Source: Candidatus Brocadia sp. (GTDB lineage Bacteria > Planctomycetota > Brocadiia > Brocadiales > Brocadiaceae). From it: a stretch of 23,335 nucleotides of DNA. Shown here one piece after another: positions 7,260 through 15,401 of this stretch (the stretch's first letter is position 1; each line of letters opens with the position of its first letter). The stretch spans positions 1 to 23,335 of the forward strand of contig JAUQXU010000029.1 in NCBI GenBank assembly GCA_030837935.1, written 5' to 3'. The notes beneath the pieces are model-generated. The model had not been told where the DNA came from, did no database searches, and saw only the letters and a list, made by a program, of their open reading frames with translations. Position numbers and translations under genes: made by a program.

Positions 7260-9218
7260 TTAAGGACGGAACCTGCCGAAGAAACCTTTTCTCGTAACTC
7301 TTGATCCTTTTCTGGATTTTATACGCCTTTGTTCAGTGTCTGTTGATTGTGGTGCTTCTAATGCTTGAGAAGATACCGCTTCTTTAATCCCCAACACATC
7401 CACAAAGAACCTAAATGGCTCAAAATTCGTTAAGCAAATAAAGAAATGGACATCTACCGATTCCCCTGGGCTCAATACGCCATCGGCATAATCACCCTCT
7501 TCGGGAACTGTCAAATTCGCTCCGACCCCACCCGCTCCGCCATCGGCATTTTCTAACAAATTGCCATTAGTCAATTCTCGAACCTTAACCACTAAATCAG
7601 AAAGTAAAAATGCGCTGTTACTTTTGTTTCTCAGTCTTGCATCGAAAATGAACTGCCCCAAAAATCCATCCCCACAACCCGTGGTATCAGAAGTAGTCAG
7701 AAATGGTCGATTAGGGTCAAAGGTAACGATGTCATTAATAATTTCTGGTCCAAGGACAATGTCTCTCAATGCCGACGTATCCTGCCAATTATTTGCCGTT
7801 CCAGTCCAGACTACCAGCGCTTCACGTACCTCCCCATTGTCATCGTCATTATATCCCACACTAAAGCCAATGGTCATACCAGGCGTGGGAATGATTCCAA
7901 GATTACTCCATGGTATGGCTATTTCTATACTATAACCGCCAGAAATTGTTGCCCAGCCATGTAACACCCCGTTCTGGTTAAAGCCATCGAGGCCAGCATT
8001 GTTCCATCCCTTGAGAAAATAACGGTCGTAACTATCGTAGGTCGTACCGCGGTTATGGTCTCCATCGATAGCAATCTCGACACTATCATCGTCAAACAAC
8101 TGCAAACCCGATGACCGCGAATCATGGTAGAGGTTGATGTCCAGTACCTTCACGCCCACATACAAATAAGTACTATCCCAGAGTACCCCGAACTTCGCGG
8201 TGTTGTCCGTTGTCCCATATATTACCTTGCTTATATCGGTTGCAATGTCCCAGGCCGATTCGCTTAGCTCCCCATCCACAGTCATTTTCTGGCTGACATA
8301 AGGTACTGTATATTTTGTATAATAAATAATATTGTTGAATGCTACAGGACTGTTAACCTCAGAGTAGGCGATCCTAAAAAACCCAGCCTCTCCCCAACCT
8401 GTACCCCAGCTGTTTTTTACAATAAAACATTGATCATCGTCATTATAACCAACAATTAAACAACAATGTCCGCCTTCAAAGTTACCGGAAGTATATGAGT
8501 ATATTCCATTTGTATAATAGAAAAAATCCGAATAAACGTTAAAGGATACCACTATCGGCCCATACATAGTAAGGGCATGTTTTATGAATTCTGCTGAAAC
8601 ACCATAGTCACTCACCACTTCTCCAACCGTGTATGTTTTTTCACTCTCCCAATTCTCACAGGCATCCGAGCAGTTTCCATTAGTTGTGGTATATGGATAG
8701 CATACCTCTAACGGCAAACCAATATCCCTCAAAAAATACGAAGCAAGATCTGGCGAACCACCATCACAGTCTCCAGCCTCACCGCACGAGATAAGTACCT
8801 GCTCAGCCAAATCAAGATCTGTGTTTGGCAAATTTTCATTAATGAGGATATATGATTCAAGGGCAGCTGTTGTGCCAAATGCCCAGCATGAACCGCAACC
8901 CCACTGGTCTTTTATCGACGTCACAAAGTTGCCGCCGTTGTGATTTCTCCAATCTAGATTTGCTGGTACTGGTAACGTGAGTGCTTTCGGCACGGTCTGT
9001 TCTTCTCCGGCAAAAGAAGACTCCTCAACCACCCCCAAGCGTTTTTCTCTTTCCTCGGCAGAAAGCCTTGAAATTGACGTTTCCCCTGCAACCCAGTTTG
9101 CTCCTTTTGCCTCTATCGCTGCCTGGACATCGTCCAGTTCTGAAGAAAAAGAAAAACTACAGGTTGAAAATAAATACATATAAAATATGACCGTTGATAT
9201 TAATATTTTTTTAACCAT
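7260..9218 (-). CDS. secreted papain-type (C1A) cysteine peptidase with CBM9-like domain
   Basis: A 652-residue exported protein. A signal peptide covers about 1-26, followed by a short propeptide (about 27-85). The papain domain (about 86-300) has every catalytic element: Gln105 of the oxyanion hole, Cys111 in GCGSCWAF, His251 in GGHCCLIVGY, and Asn269 in VKNSWGTGWGE. A CBM9-like beta-sandwich follows at about 308-490 (MTVDGELSESAW, DDDSVEIAIDGDHN, YSIEIAIPWSNLG). A further beta domain at about 491-620 ends in LSPGESVDV...FRFFVDVLG, followed by a very basic tail. Proteolytic activity is expected outside the cytoplasm, with binding to glycans or matrix through the CBM9-like part. The ribosome site AGGAGG overlaps the stop of the upstream inhibitor gene, so the two are translationally coupled. 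The substrate is unknown. Confidence 0.9.
   Translation of the reverse strand: MVKKILISTVIFYMYLFSTCSFSFSSELDDVQAAIEAKGANWVAGETSISRLSAEEREKRLGVVEESSFAGEEQTVPKALTLPVPANLDWRNHNGGNFVTSIKDQWGCGSCWAFGTTAALESYILINENLPNTDLDLAEQVLISCGEAGDCDGGSPDLASYFLRDIGLPLEVCYPYTTTNGNCSDACENWESEKTYTVGEVVSDYGVSAEFIKHALTMYGPIVVSFNVYSDFFYYTNGIYSYTSGNFEGGHCCLIVGYNDDDQCFIVKNSWGTGWGEAGFFRIAYSEVNSPVAFNNIIYYTKYTVPYVSQKMTVDGELSESAWDIATDISKVIYGTTDNTAKFGVLWDSTYLYVGVKVLDINLYHDSRSSGLQLFDDDSVEIAIDGDHNRGTTYDSYDRYFLKGWNNAGLDGFNQNGVLHGWATISGGYSIEIAIPWSNLGIIPTPGMTIGFSVGYNDDDNGEVREALVVWTGTANNWQDTSALRDIVLGPEIINDIVTFDPNRPFLTTSDTTGCGDGFLGQFIFDARLRNKSNSAFLLSDLVVKVRELTNGNLLENADGGAGGVGANLTVPEEGDYADGVLSPGESVDVHFFICLTNFEPFRFFVDVLGIKEAVSSQALEAPQSTDTEQRRIKSRKGSRVTRKGFFGRFRP
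7749..8310 (-). repeat. CBM9-module DNA repeat, copy A (in the papain gene)
   Basis: This segment is closely similar at nucleotide level to 12301-12850 in the M36 peptidase gene, in the same strand and domain position. Blocks such as the one around 8035-8100 match 12580-12645 with only a few differences. The bounds follow the ends of the CBM9-like domain. Confidence 0.85.
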
Positions 9219-9229
9219 TTCTTAACCTC

Positions 9230-9661
9230 CTATTCTTTGATGTTAAGTCTTATCATAAAACGCCCTATTGATTTTTCTTTACCTTCCCATTTGCGGTAGC
9301 AGTACATTTTAATTTCACGACTACCTTTCTTTTTTGCCTTTATTCGCCATATGACTAAGACGGGAGCGCCAATTTTGCCTTCTGATAATGGCTTAGTTTC
9401 CTCGGAAAGCAAATCAAAATACTCAGGTTCTAAGTTGTCGAAATACCACCGATATCCTGCGCTTCCCAAAGCTTTAAGTTCGATCTGGATTATATCGCTA
9501 CTTCTGACTTCCATTTCTTTTTCGTTGTCGTCCATTGTAACGATCGCGACATTCCTTTCATTCATGTTTTTACCATATGAGAAAGCCTCATTAAAGGAAT
9601 TGGGAATAAGAAAAAATATACTAAAAACAGAACATAATACTACACGATTAATCAGATACAT
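9230..9661 (-). CDS. exported chagasin-family (I42) inhibitor of papain-type cysteine peptidases
   Basis: A 143-residue protein with an N-terminal signal sequence (about 1-29). The mature part shows the three loop motifs of chagasin-like inhibitors in order: GSAGYRW at 66-72 (in place of the usual NPTTGYxW), GKIGAP at 95-100 (the GxxG loop) and RKWEG at 123-127 (the RPWxG loop). Those loops block the active-site cleft of C1A peptidases. The gene is directly upstream of a papain-type peptidase gene, with 11 bases between stop and start, and its TAG lies within the ribosome site of the peptidase gene. GAGGGGGG supports the ATG. Inference: it neutralises the partner peptidase during export or near the producer cell. 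The family call is good; the pairing is untested. Confidence 0.82.
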   Translation of the reverse strand: MYLINRVVLCSVFSIFFLIPNSFNEAFSYGKNMNERNVAIVTMDDNEKEMEVRSSDIIQIELKALGSAGYRWYFDNLEPEYFDLLSEETKPLSEGKIGAPVLVIWRIKAKKKGSREIKMYCYRKWEGKEKSIGRFMIRLNIKE

Positions 9662-9861
9662 TGTAGAACCCCCCTCAATTTAACCATCCTCGAAAACTCC
9701 TTCTATGTTCAACATCTTATGTTCCGTTGAACTGTGAATTATTTAAAATGTTCTGCAGTTGATGTGATTAATTTCCCTGCTGAAGAAGGAGCCGTTGTGG
9801 TTGAAATATCTGTTAGTCTTTGCCGACGTAAGATCGAAATTATAGAGAAAGAAAAGTGTTG

Positions 9862-9878
9862 GGGTCAATGGGTGACCC
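9862..9878. repeat. short inverted repeat upstream of the inhibitor gene
   Basis: GGGTCA (9862-9867) and TGACCC (9873-9878) face each other across five bases, about 200 bases upstream of the inhibitor start. It could be an operator or chance. A run of TTTGCT-like units (about 9891-9922) follows. Confidence 0.3.
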
Positions 9879-9907
9879 TATTTGCTGTTGCTTTCTATTT
9901 GCTTTTG

Positions 9908-10156
9908 CTATTTGCTATTCGATAAAGGAGGTTTTTCCTTAAAAGAGCCATGAAGGGTCACGTGTCCGGTTCCCGTTTGAGGACCTAACTGAAAAATGGA
10001 TAATCCGTCGGTAAGGTAAACCTGACCATCTGCCTCATAGATTGATAAGTCATAGCAGTAAAAAGGCACTGATGCCGAAAGTGGGATATCCAAGGGTGCA
10101 TCAGCCGTGGTAAATTTCAACTCAATATGAACGGAAGTAGAAATTGACCCCTTCAT
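9908..10156 (-). CDS. hypothetical 82-residue protein or gene fragment
   Basis: A frame of 82 codons on the same strand as its neighbours. The sequence looks beta-rich and protein-like (TADAPLDIPLSASVPFYCY, then YEADGQVYLTDGLSIFQLG), with no signal peptide. The ribosome site is poor: the purine-rich GGGAGG is about 13 bases from the ATG. As the adjacent DNA holds other gene fragments, this may be a remnant of a larger protein. I do not recognise the family. Confidence 0.3.
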   Translation of the reverse strand: MKGSISTSVHIELKFTTADAPLDIPLSASVPFYCYDLSIYEADGQVYLTDGLSIFQLGPQTGTGHVTLHGSFKEKPPLSNSK

Positions 10157-10221
10157 CAGTCATCCCAACCTCCCAACTTCCTATCTTCCCATCATCTTTT
10201 TTATGAGTTCCTTTACTATAA

Positions 10222-10403
10222 CTACGGTACAAAGGTACCAAAGAACACATTGCCATTGCCAGTAATTTTGGTAGCATCCCCATCTTTCGTAAGCTTTGGC
10301 TCAATGAATGTTAATTTTGGCTCGGTAAAAGCCTCTTGCCTTGAGTGGTACCCAAGCCCCCAACAGCTTGTTCTATTTAGTCTTTTAAGACTTTCTCTGA
10401 CAT
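10222..10403 (-). pseudogene. RiPP-precursor-like peptide gene with apparent -1 frameshift
   Basis: An ATG at 10403 stands seven bases after the strong site AAAAGGAGGT but stops after eight codons (MSEKVLKD). If one A is added to the A4 run at about 10384-10387, the frame opens to the TAG at 10222, giving 60 residues. The C-terminal half reads FTEPKLTFIEPKLTKDGD, then ATKITGNGNVFFGTFVP. The pattern P-x-L-x-x-x-G-x-x-x-x-x-T resembles the leader consensus of lasso-type RiPP precursors, and FTEPKLT/FIEPKLT is a small in-frame duplication. The candidate core lacks an Asp or Glu at positions 7-9, so a lasso ring is not expected. No maturase gene is nearby. Either the gene is broken or the base is a consensus error. 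Confidence 0.4.
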
Positions 10404-10419
10404 TATTCGCACCTCCTTT

Positions 10420-10540
10420 TAAGCCATCCAACGTTTTCTGTCCATGCATACCCTGTCACCTGTGAGTCGGCCACCTCTGCGCCGCTGCCTGCATTACAGC
10501 CCGGTTCAAAATTGATCCACCCCACATTCTCTCCATATGT
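10420..10540 (-). pseudogene. fragment of a GWINF-repeat surface protein
   Basis: The minus strand encodes, in one frame, YGENVGWINFEPGCNAG followed by VADSQVTGYAWTENVGWL and then a stop. This is one repeat and the start of the next of the GWINF/GWINL beta-repeat type found in large exported proteins. There is no start codon or signal sequence, and an in-frame TGA lies just upstream (about 10560). The fragment runs directly into the ribosome site of the peptide gene at 10403. Confidence 0.6.
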
Positions 10541-10647
10541 TTTTCTAAGCCGTCAGCGATCAGCTTCCAGCCTCCAGTATTCTTACTTCTCTTAAATATC
10601 ATCTAAAGCGCATCTGACGCCATGACTTCTTTGAACGGTGCGACGCA

Positions 10648-13600
10648 TTATTTCCTGACTTTAACCCTCACCTTTTCCGGACCATGCATGGTGCTTACTC
10701 TGTTGTAGTCTATGCCTTCCAGTTTGTAGTAGAAAGTGCCTTTGCCTGGTTGATCCTCGGAACTATAGCTACCTCCCGACGCAGCATCGCCCTTTGCATC
10801 GATGAGTGCATCGTTGACCTTGGTATACGTACCATTCCTGCGCCTGGCCCGGTAGATATTGAATCCGGCGCTGTCGCTCCCCCTGGACGTCTCCCATGTC
10901 AGGATCACACGACCATCATCCACCTCGGCCTTGAAGGAACGCAGGGCAACCGTTGTTGGTTGAATAGGCGTTGCCGTTCCTGGTGGAGTAACGGTGGTGT
11001 AAGTATCACCATCGTTAATACCCATAAAACCATGAGACGCCGTGGTAACTAATGCACTCACGTTGTTATACAAGTCCTGTACTTCTTGAGCGCTCAAGGC
11101 CTTATTATACACGCGGACATCGTCGACGAGGCCTTTGAAATAAGACCCATTATAATCTCCATCTCTGCCTATCGCAATTGCACCTTCCCCATAACCAGAA
11201 AAGTAGGGTCCTCCAAAATCTTCGGATACCTGGATGCCATCAATGTATAACGTCAGACTAAGTTCCTCTGTACTACAAAAAACACCCACAGCGTGGTGCC
11301 ATGTATTGTCAGTATACGCATCCGGAGAAGTTGTCGCGTATTTTTCAGGACGTAATCTCGGCGAAGGAGTATAACTATAAATCCAGAAAGAGATATTCCC
11401 TGAGGGTAACACTTCAAGGCCGTATCCAAGCAACCGTTTGCGCAAAAGCATCCCGCTAGTAGTGGTTTTAAACCATACAGAAAGAGAAAAATTGTTGGGT
11501 TGAAGATTCGATGGATTGCCTAGATCAACATAATCATCAACCCCATCAAAACTCAATGCACCTCCGTTTATGCCCGTTGTCCAGGCAGCCCCGTTTATAA
11601 TGCCGTTATTTCCGTCAACAGAATCCGTGGCATCCGTCCCGCTTCCCTCATCAAATTTCCAGTGGCTTACCAGGCCAGATGATTGGTTGTAGAGATCAAG
11701 CACTTCCTGGGCGCTCAAGGCAGTATTGTACACACGTACATCGTCGATGATACCGTTGAAGTCGTAGTTGCCACTACCATTGCCATGACTTCCAACAAAG
11801 GTATTAGACCCTAAACCTGCATACGAGACAGACTGTGTATATGCCGTAGAGCCCTTTTCGACGCCGTCCACATATACCTTCTGGATGTTATTGGCATCGT
11901 CCACGACATACACAAAGTGATGCCATCCCATTCCGGCGTATAATAGTCCTGTGGCGGTTGCACGCCACGTAGTGCCGTCATAATAAAATCCCCTCGCCCC
12001 ATTGCCCCCTGCGCCATCCAATCGGATTGCCACATGGTCACCCAGGGAAACGACCTCTGCGCCTGACGTATCTTTGGCGTTCAACTGTACCCAGGCAGCG
12101 AGAGTGATATTTTGTGGCTGTCCCAGGAGTCCGGGTATCTGCACATAATCATTCCCATCAAAGCTCAATGCACCGCCGATCTTGCCCGCTGTCCATGTGG
12201 CACCGTTAATGGCGCCATGATTTCCATTGCCCGATGTGTCATTAGCACTCCCCCCGCTTCCTTCATCGAGTGTATAATAGGCCTCCAGTGGAGATATTTC
12301 TCCAAGGATAATGTCTCCCAATGCCGACGTATCTGTATAATTATTTCCCGTCCCCTCCCAGACTACCTGCGCATCACGTGTACCCCCATCGTCATCGTCA
12401 TTATATCCCACACTAAAGCCAATAGGCATACCAACCGTGGGCGTGATTCCCAAGTTACTCCATGGTATGGCCAGTTCTATACTGTACCCACCAGGAATTG
12501 TTGCCCAGCCATGCAACACGCCTTGTTGATTGTAGCCATCGAGCCAATGATCCATCCCCTTGAGAAAATAGCGGTCGTAACTATCGTAGGTCGTGCCGCG
12601 GTTATGGTCTCCATCAATAACAATCTCGACACTATCATCGTCAAACGGAATACTCGAATCATTCCGGAGGTCTGTGTCCAGTACCTTCACGCCCACATAC
12701 AGGTAGGTATTATCCCACAGTACTCCGAACTTTGCGGTGTTGTTTGTTGTTCTATATATTACCTTGCATATATCGGTTGTGATGTCCTCCCAGGCCGATT
12801 CTTTTAATTCTCCATCCACAGTCATTTTCTCGCTTGTAAAAGGTACTGTAACTTTAAATGCAGTTTCTTGAGGGCACCCCGCGGGCATATTCGTCGAGTC
12901 AATGTGAGTCGTGTCGTCGTTACCGCTCGCGCCGTAACCCATGCCGTGTCGTGCGAAAACAGCCCAGATGTCGCACTTGTGGTTGTGGACGTTACCATAG
13001 ACCGCCAAGTCGGCGGCGATGATGCCGTCTCTGCCGTTGATCATCGATGGACTTGTGGGAGTATTCTTCATTCCATCGAGAATGAGCTTATCGGCGACCG
13101 TTTTACCTAGTGTCTTGTTGAGGTCCCAAAGGGCAGCCGCCCATATTTCGCCGTCGTCGTGTATGGATGAGAACTTGAGATCATTGTAAGAATCATGGAT
13201 CAGCGCGGCAGGAACGCAATACGGGGCACGTCGGCATCCAGTCGGGTTGTTAAAAGCATACTCGCCGATTACGCCGTCGTCGTAATTGGAGCAAGCCCAA
13301 TAATCCGACCAGCCCTCGCCCATCGCACTAGACTGAGGGCCGCCTAAACCGCTACCGTTGCCGATTAAACGGTGGGAGACCCCATGTCCATACTCGTGAA
13401 GTACGATATCGCCATCGACCGAGCTGTCACGGTCGTCCGTGGTCGAGGCCGTGTAGAGTGTGAAAAGGAACTGCTGCATACGACCCGATACACCATCAGG
13501 CGGCGTTGCGAATTTGGCATTATTTAAGCCACTACCGTCCTGTGCCTCGGCCTTGACGTAGTCGTTGGCCAGGCCGCCGCGGCCATAGTTGTTCAACTGG

Positions 13601-14862
13601 AAGTTGCGCGCAGACTCGGTAAAGCCGAGGCTGTACATCCAGTCATGCATGTAGTTGTTGAAAAAGAAAAGGTTCGTCACGACCGCCGGCTTGTAGTTGC
13701 GAGGATCATCGCTCACGCTGAAGTTGAACGTAAAGTCTCCGCTCGCCGCGTATGCACGGCCATTCAACATACCGGTCGTGTAGTCGGCGTCAGGGCTGTT
13801 GTCGGCGTCACGATCGAGGTAGGCGTCCACGTTGTTTCCCGTGCTCTCGATTCCCAAAAGCCACACGTCTGAGCCGGACACGCCAAAACGAGGAGCGAAA
13901 TACTGCACCGTACGCACGTTGGTCTCGTTCAGCCCAGGGCTGTTGGTATAGACTATCCCCCGCGCGTCTAACCACATGTTAAAGCGATAGATGAGGTTGC
14001 CTGTGTTGGCGTCAACCAGGGTATCGTACCACTCGAGCGATCCAACGTTTACAAAGACGCGATAGGCCACGACGGCCTGTCCGTGCACGTTTACTACGAC
14101 CCGCATCGCCAGAATATCCTCGCGGTCATCGCCTAGCGGGTTCACGAAGTGAGCGAAACCAGTTTCAGACTCAAGTTCGCCACCCTGAATTTGATCGAGA
14201 TTCAAGGTTATACCGCAGTGCCTGAAAGCAGCCGCTATACCCTTTTCGATCGAGAGGGCAGGCTCAGGATTGATCTTTGCACCCGGAATGATCTGGCCAG
14301 CGTTAGCGATGATTACCTCACCGCGAGCAGTAACGGCCAGCGATATTTCACTATCGAACACCGGGAGTCCTTTGATGACCTGCTCGTACTTCATGTACGT
14401 GACACCCGTCGTCTCGTCGAGGTTGTTCATCGTAATCCGTAGATTTCTGATTTCCCGATTCGAAAGGCCGAAGAGCCTCTTGTTGTGGTGAAGGAACCGC
14501 CGTGCGATCTGGTCTGCGTTGCCAGCCTGCGGCCGGGTGAGGAAACCGTTGTAGTTAATGACAGACTTCGCCAGGCCGATCGGATGCACATCAACGTGCA
14601 GACCGTCGGGTAAGTCGGGCATTTTGGAACGAAGCACTTCGATTCCAGGGCCAATGTCACGAATCCTGGCTCCCGCTTGGCTCAGCAAAGCGAAACTGTT
14701 GATCTCTCGGGTCTCAGAATCTCGACGCACGTCGACGTTCGGGAGACCAACCTTCGTGCTGTCCATTGGTATAACGCCAGCTCGAACAGCATTAATAAAA
14801 ATGAAAAAGACAAGACATACTGCATTGAAGATCAAAAACCATCTACGTATTTTAATTGGCAT
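10648..14862 (-). CDS. secreted M36 (fungalysin-type) zinc metallopeptidase with CBM9-like, two LamG and FnIII-like domains
   Basis: I start at the ATG at 14862, next to a clear signal peptide (IRRWFLIFNAVCLVFFIFINA). A GTG at 14895 would add 11 residues, and residue numbers here count from that GTG. The FTP-type propeptide is at about 105-300. The M36 catalytic domain at about 310-665 contains the zinc motif HEYGH (500-504) and the third-ligand segment GEGWSDYW (Glu527). Further along are a CBM9-like domain at 684-865, LamG/concanavalin-like domains at about 868-1070 and 1071-1280 (each ending DDVRVYNxALSAQEVxDLY), and a C-terminal FnIII-like domain at about 1315-1410. Fungalysins are extracellular endopeptidases kept latent by the FTP propeptide. 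The LamG and CBM9 parts suggest glycan or matrix binding. It shares the CBM9-like module with the papain-type enzyme. Confidence 0.92.
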   Translation of the reverse strand: MPIKIRRWFLIFNAVCLVFFIFINAVRAGVIPMDSTKVGLPNVDVRRDSETREINSFALLSQAGARIRDIGPGIEVLRSKMPDLPDGLHVDVHPIGLAKSVINYNGFLTRPQAGNADQIARRFLHHNKRLFGLSNREIRNLRITMNNLDETTGVTYMKYEQVIKGLPVFDSEISLAVTARGEVIIANAGQIIPGAKINPEPALSIEKGIAAAFRHCGITLNLDQIQGGELESETGFAHFVNPLGDDREDILAMRVVVNVHGQAVVAYRVFVNVGSLEWYDTLVDANTGNLIYRFNMWLDARGIVYTNSPGLNETNVRTVQYFAPRFGVSGSDVWLLGIESTGNNVDAYLDRDADNSPDADYTTGMLNGRAYAASGDFTFNFSVSDDPRNYKPAVVTNLFFFNNYMHDWMYSLGFTESARNFQLNNYGRGGLANDYVKAEAQDGSGLNNAKFATPPDGVSGRMQQFLFTLYTASTTDDRDSSVDGDIVLHEYGHGVSHRLIGNGSGLGGPQSSAMGEGWSDYWACSNYDDGVIGEYAFNNPTGCRRAPYCVPAALIHDSYNDLKFSSIHDDGEIWAAALWDLNKTLGKTVADKLILDGMKNTPTSPSMINGRDGIIAADLAVYGNVHNHKCDIWAVFARHGMGYGASGNDDTTHIDSTNMPAGCPQETAFKVTVPFTSEKMTVDGELKESAWEDITTDICKVIYRTTNNTAKFGVLWDNTYLYVGVKVLDTDLRNDSSIPFDDDSVEIVIDGDHNRGTTYDSYDRYFLKGMDHWLDGYNQQGVLHGWATIPGGYSIELAIPWSNLGITPTVGMPIGFSVGYNDDDDGGTRDAQVVWEGTGNNYTDTSALGDIILGEISPLEAYYTLDEGSGGSANDTSGNGNHGAINGATWTAGKIGGALSFDGNDYVQIPGLLGQPQNITLAAWVQLNAKDTSGAEVVSLGDHVAIRLDGAGGNGARGFYYDGTTWRATATGLLYAGMGWHHFVYVVDDANNIQKVYVDGVEKGSTAYTQSVSYAGLGSNTFVGSHGNGSGNYDFNGIIDDVRVYNTALSAQEVLDLYNQSSGLVSHWKFDEGSGTDATDSVDGNNGIINGAAWTTGINGGALSFDGVDDYVDLGNPSNLQPNNFSLSVWFKTTTSGMLLRKRLLGYGLEVLPSGNISFWIYSYTPSPRLRPEKYATTSPDAYTDNTWHHAVGVFCSTEELSLTLYIDGIQVSEDFGGPYFSGYGEGAIAIGRDGDYNGSYFKGLVDDVRVYNKALSAQEVQDLYNNVSALVTTASHGFMGINDGDTYTTVTPPGTATPIQPTTVALRSFKAEVDDGRVILTWETSRGSDSAGFNIYRARRRNGTYTKVNDALIDAKGDAASGGSYSSEDQPGKGTFYYKLEGIDYNRVSTMHGPEKVRVKVRK
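12301..12850 (-). repeat. CBM9-module DNA repeat, copy B (in the M36 gene)
   Basis: Counterpart of 7749-8310. Similarity stops at the domain edges: upstream the M36 catalytic domain, downstream LamG, neither of which is shared with the papain gene. Confidence 0.85.
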
Positions 14863-14895
14863 TGCTCTTTCTTCTTTTTTTTTGAAGTACCGCAC

Positions 14896-15263
14896 AAGGC
14901 TTTAAAGGCTTGGTAAGGTTAGATGAAGCAAAGCTCACCAAACAACACCATAATGATGGGTTGGGTAGAGCAAAACCTATCGTTCATGTTGGGTTTCATT
15001 TCATTCAACCCAACCTACCTGACCAGGTATCCGCACCCTCTAATAGTTAGGCATGTTTGTATATTCCCATCTATGCAATTTTTATGTAGGACAGGCATCG
15101 TCTGTCAAATCAAACCCATCAATACGATGCAATGCAAGTACAGCCCAGCATTACAATAATCCGTCCGATGTCAAAATCGTTCCCATCCATTTCATTCATT
15201 CCACATCCGCACAAATTACCCACATAAATGTGAAATACAGGGTAGGCGATACCTACCCTACCC
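14896..15263. repeat. intergenic region with REP-like hairpins
   Basis: Between the M36 and RHS genes no coding region is supported. GTTGGGTT (14988-14995) and AACCCAAC (15007-15014) form a perfect 8-bp stem with an 11-base loop. A related GGGTTGGGTAG lies at about 14958-14968. GGGTAGG (15240-15246) and CCTACCC (15252-15258) form a 7-bp stem with a 5-base loop. These look like dispersed intergenic hairpin repeats; no U-tract makes either a clear terminator. Confidence 0.5.
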
Positions 15264-15267
15264 GACT

Positions 15268-15401
15268 TCACCTTCGGTGTCGTACCTATGGTGCATGTCC
15301 AGGCTCCAACCGCCTAGCTTCATACCTAGATTATCATGTGATTCGATATACCTTTTCCATTCCTCTCAGAGGGTGATTTCCTGTTGCGCCTGGTTTCCGG
15401 T
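15268..15401 (-). pseudogene. relic of a second RHS gene
   Basis: The minus strand, starting at the last base of the RHS stop codon, encodes about 45 residues alignable with RHS residues 602-646 of the intact gene (DNA about 19480-19612). The shared part includes DNLGxKLGGWSLDxHH. The relic has a TGA where the intact gene has Trp613 and ends at a TAG at about 15258-15260. It is out of frame with the RHS gene in front of it. Confidence 0.8.

Noticed and set aside
9734..9925. 63-codon plus-strand frame with a hydrophobic end
   Set aside because: No ribosome site, opposite to all neighbours, and its end consists of TTTGCT-like repeats, so it is probably not coding.
10122..10304. 60-codon minus-strand frame
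   Set aside because: It is the alternative frame of the RiPP-like peptide gene extended into purine-rich DNA; the peptide frame has the better ribosome site and motif content.
10222..10403. Lasso peptide precursor
   Set aside because: The leader pattern fits, but the candidate core has no Asp or Glu at positions 7-9 for ring closure, and no lasso maturation genes are nearby; kept only as RiPP-like.
12112..12807. 231-codon plus-strand reading frame
   Set aside because: It lies wholly opposite the M36 gene's CBM9 and LamG coding sequence; no ribosome site or family; a shadow frame of the long real gene.
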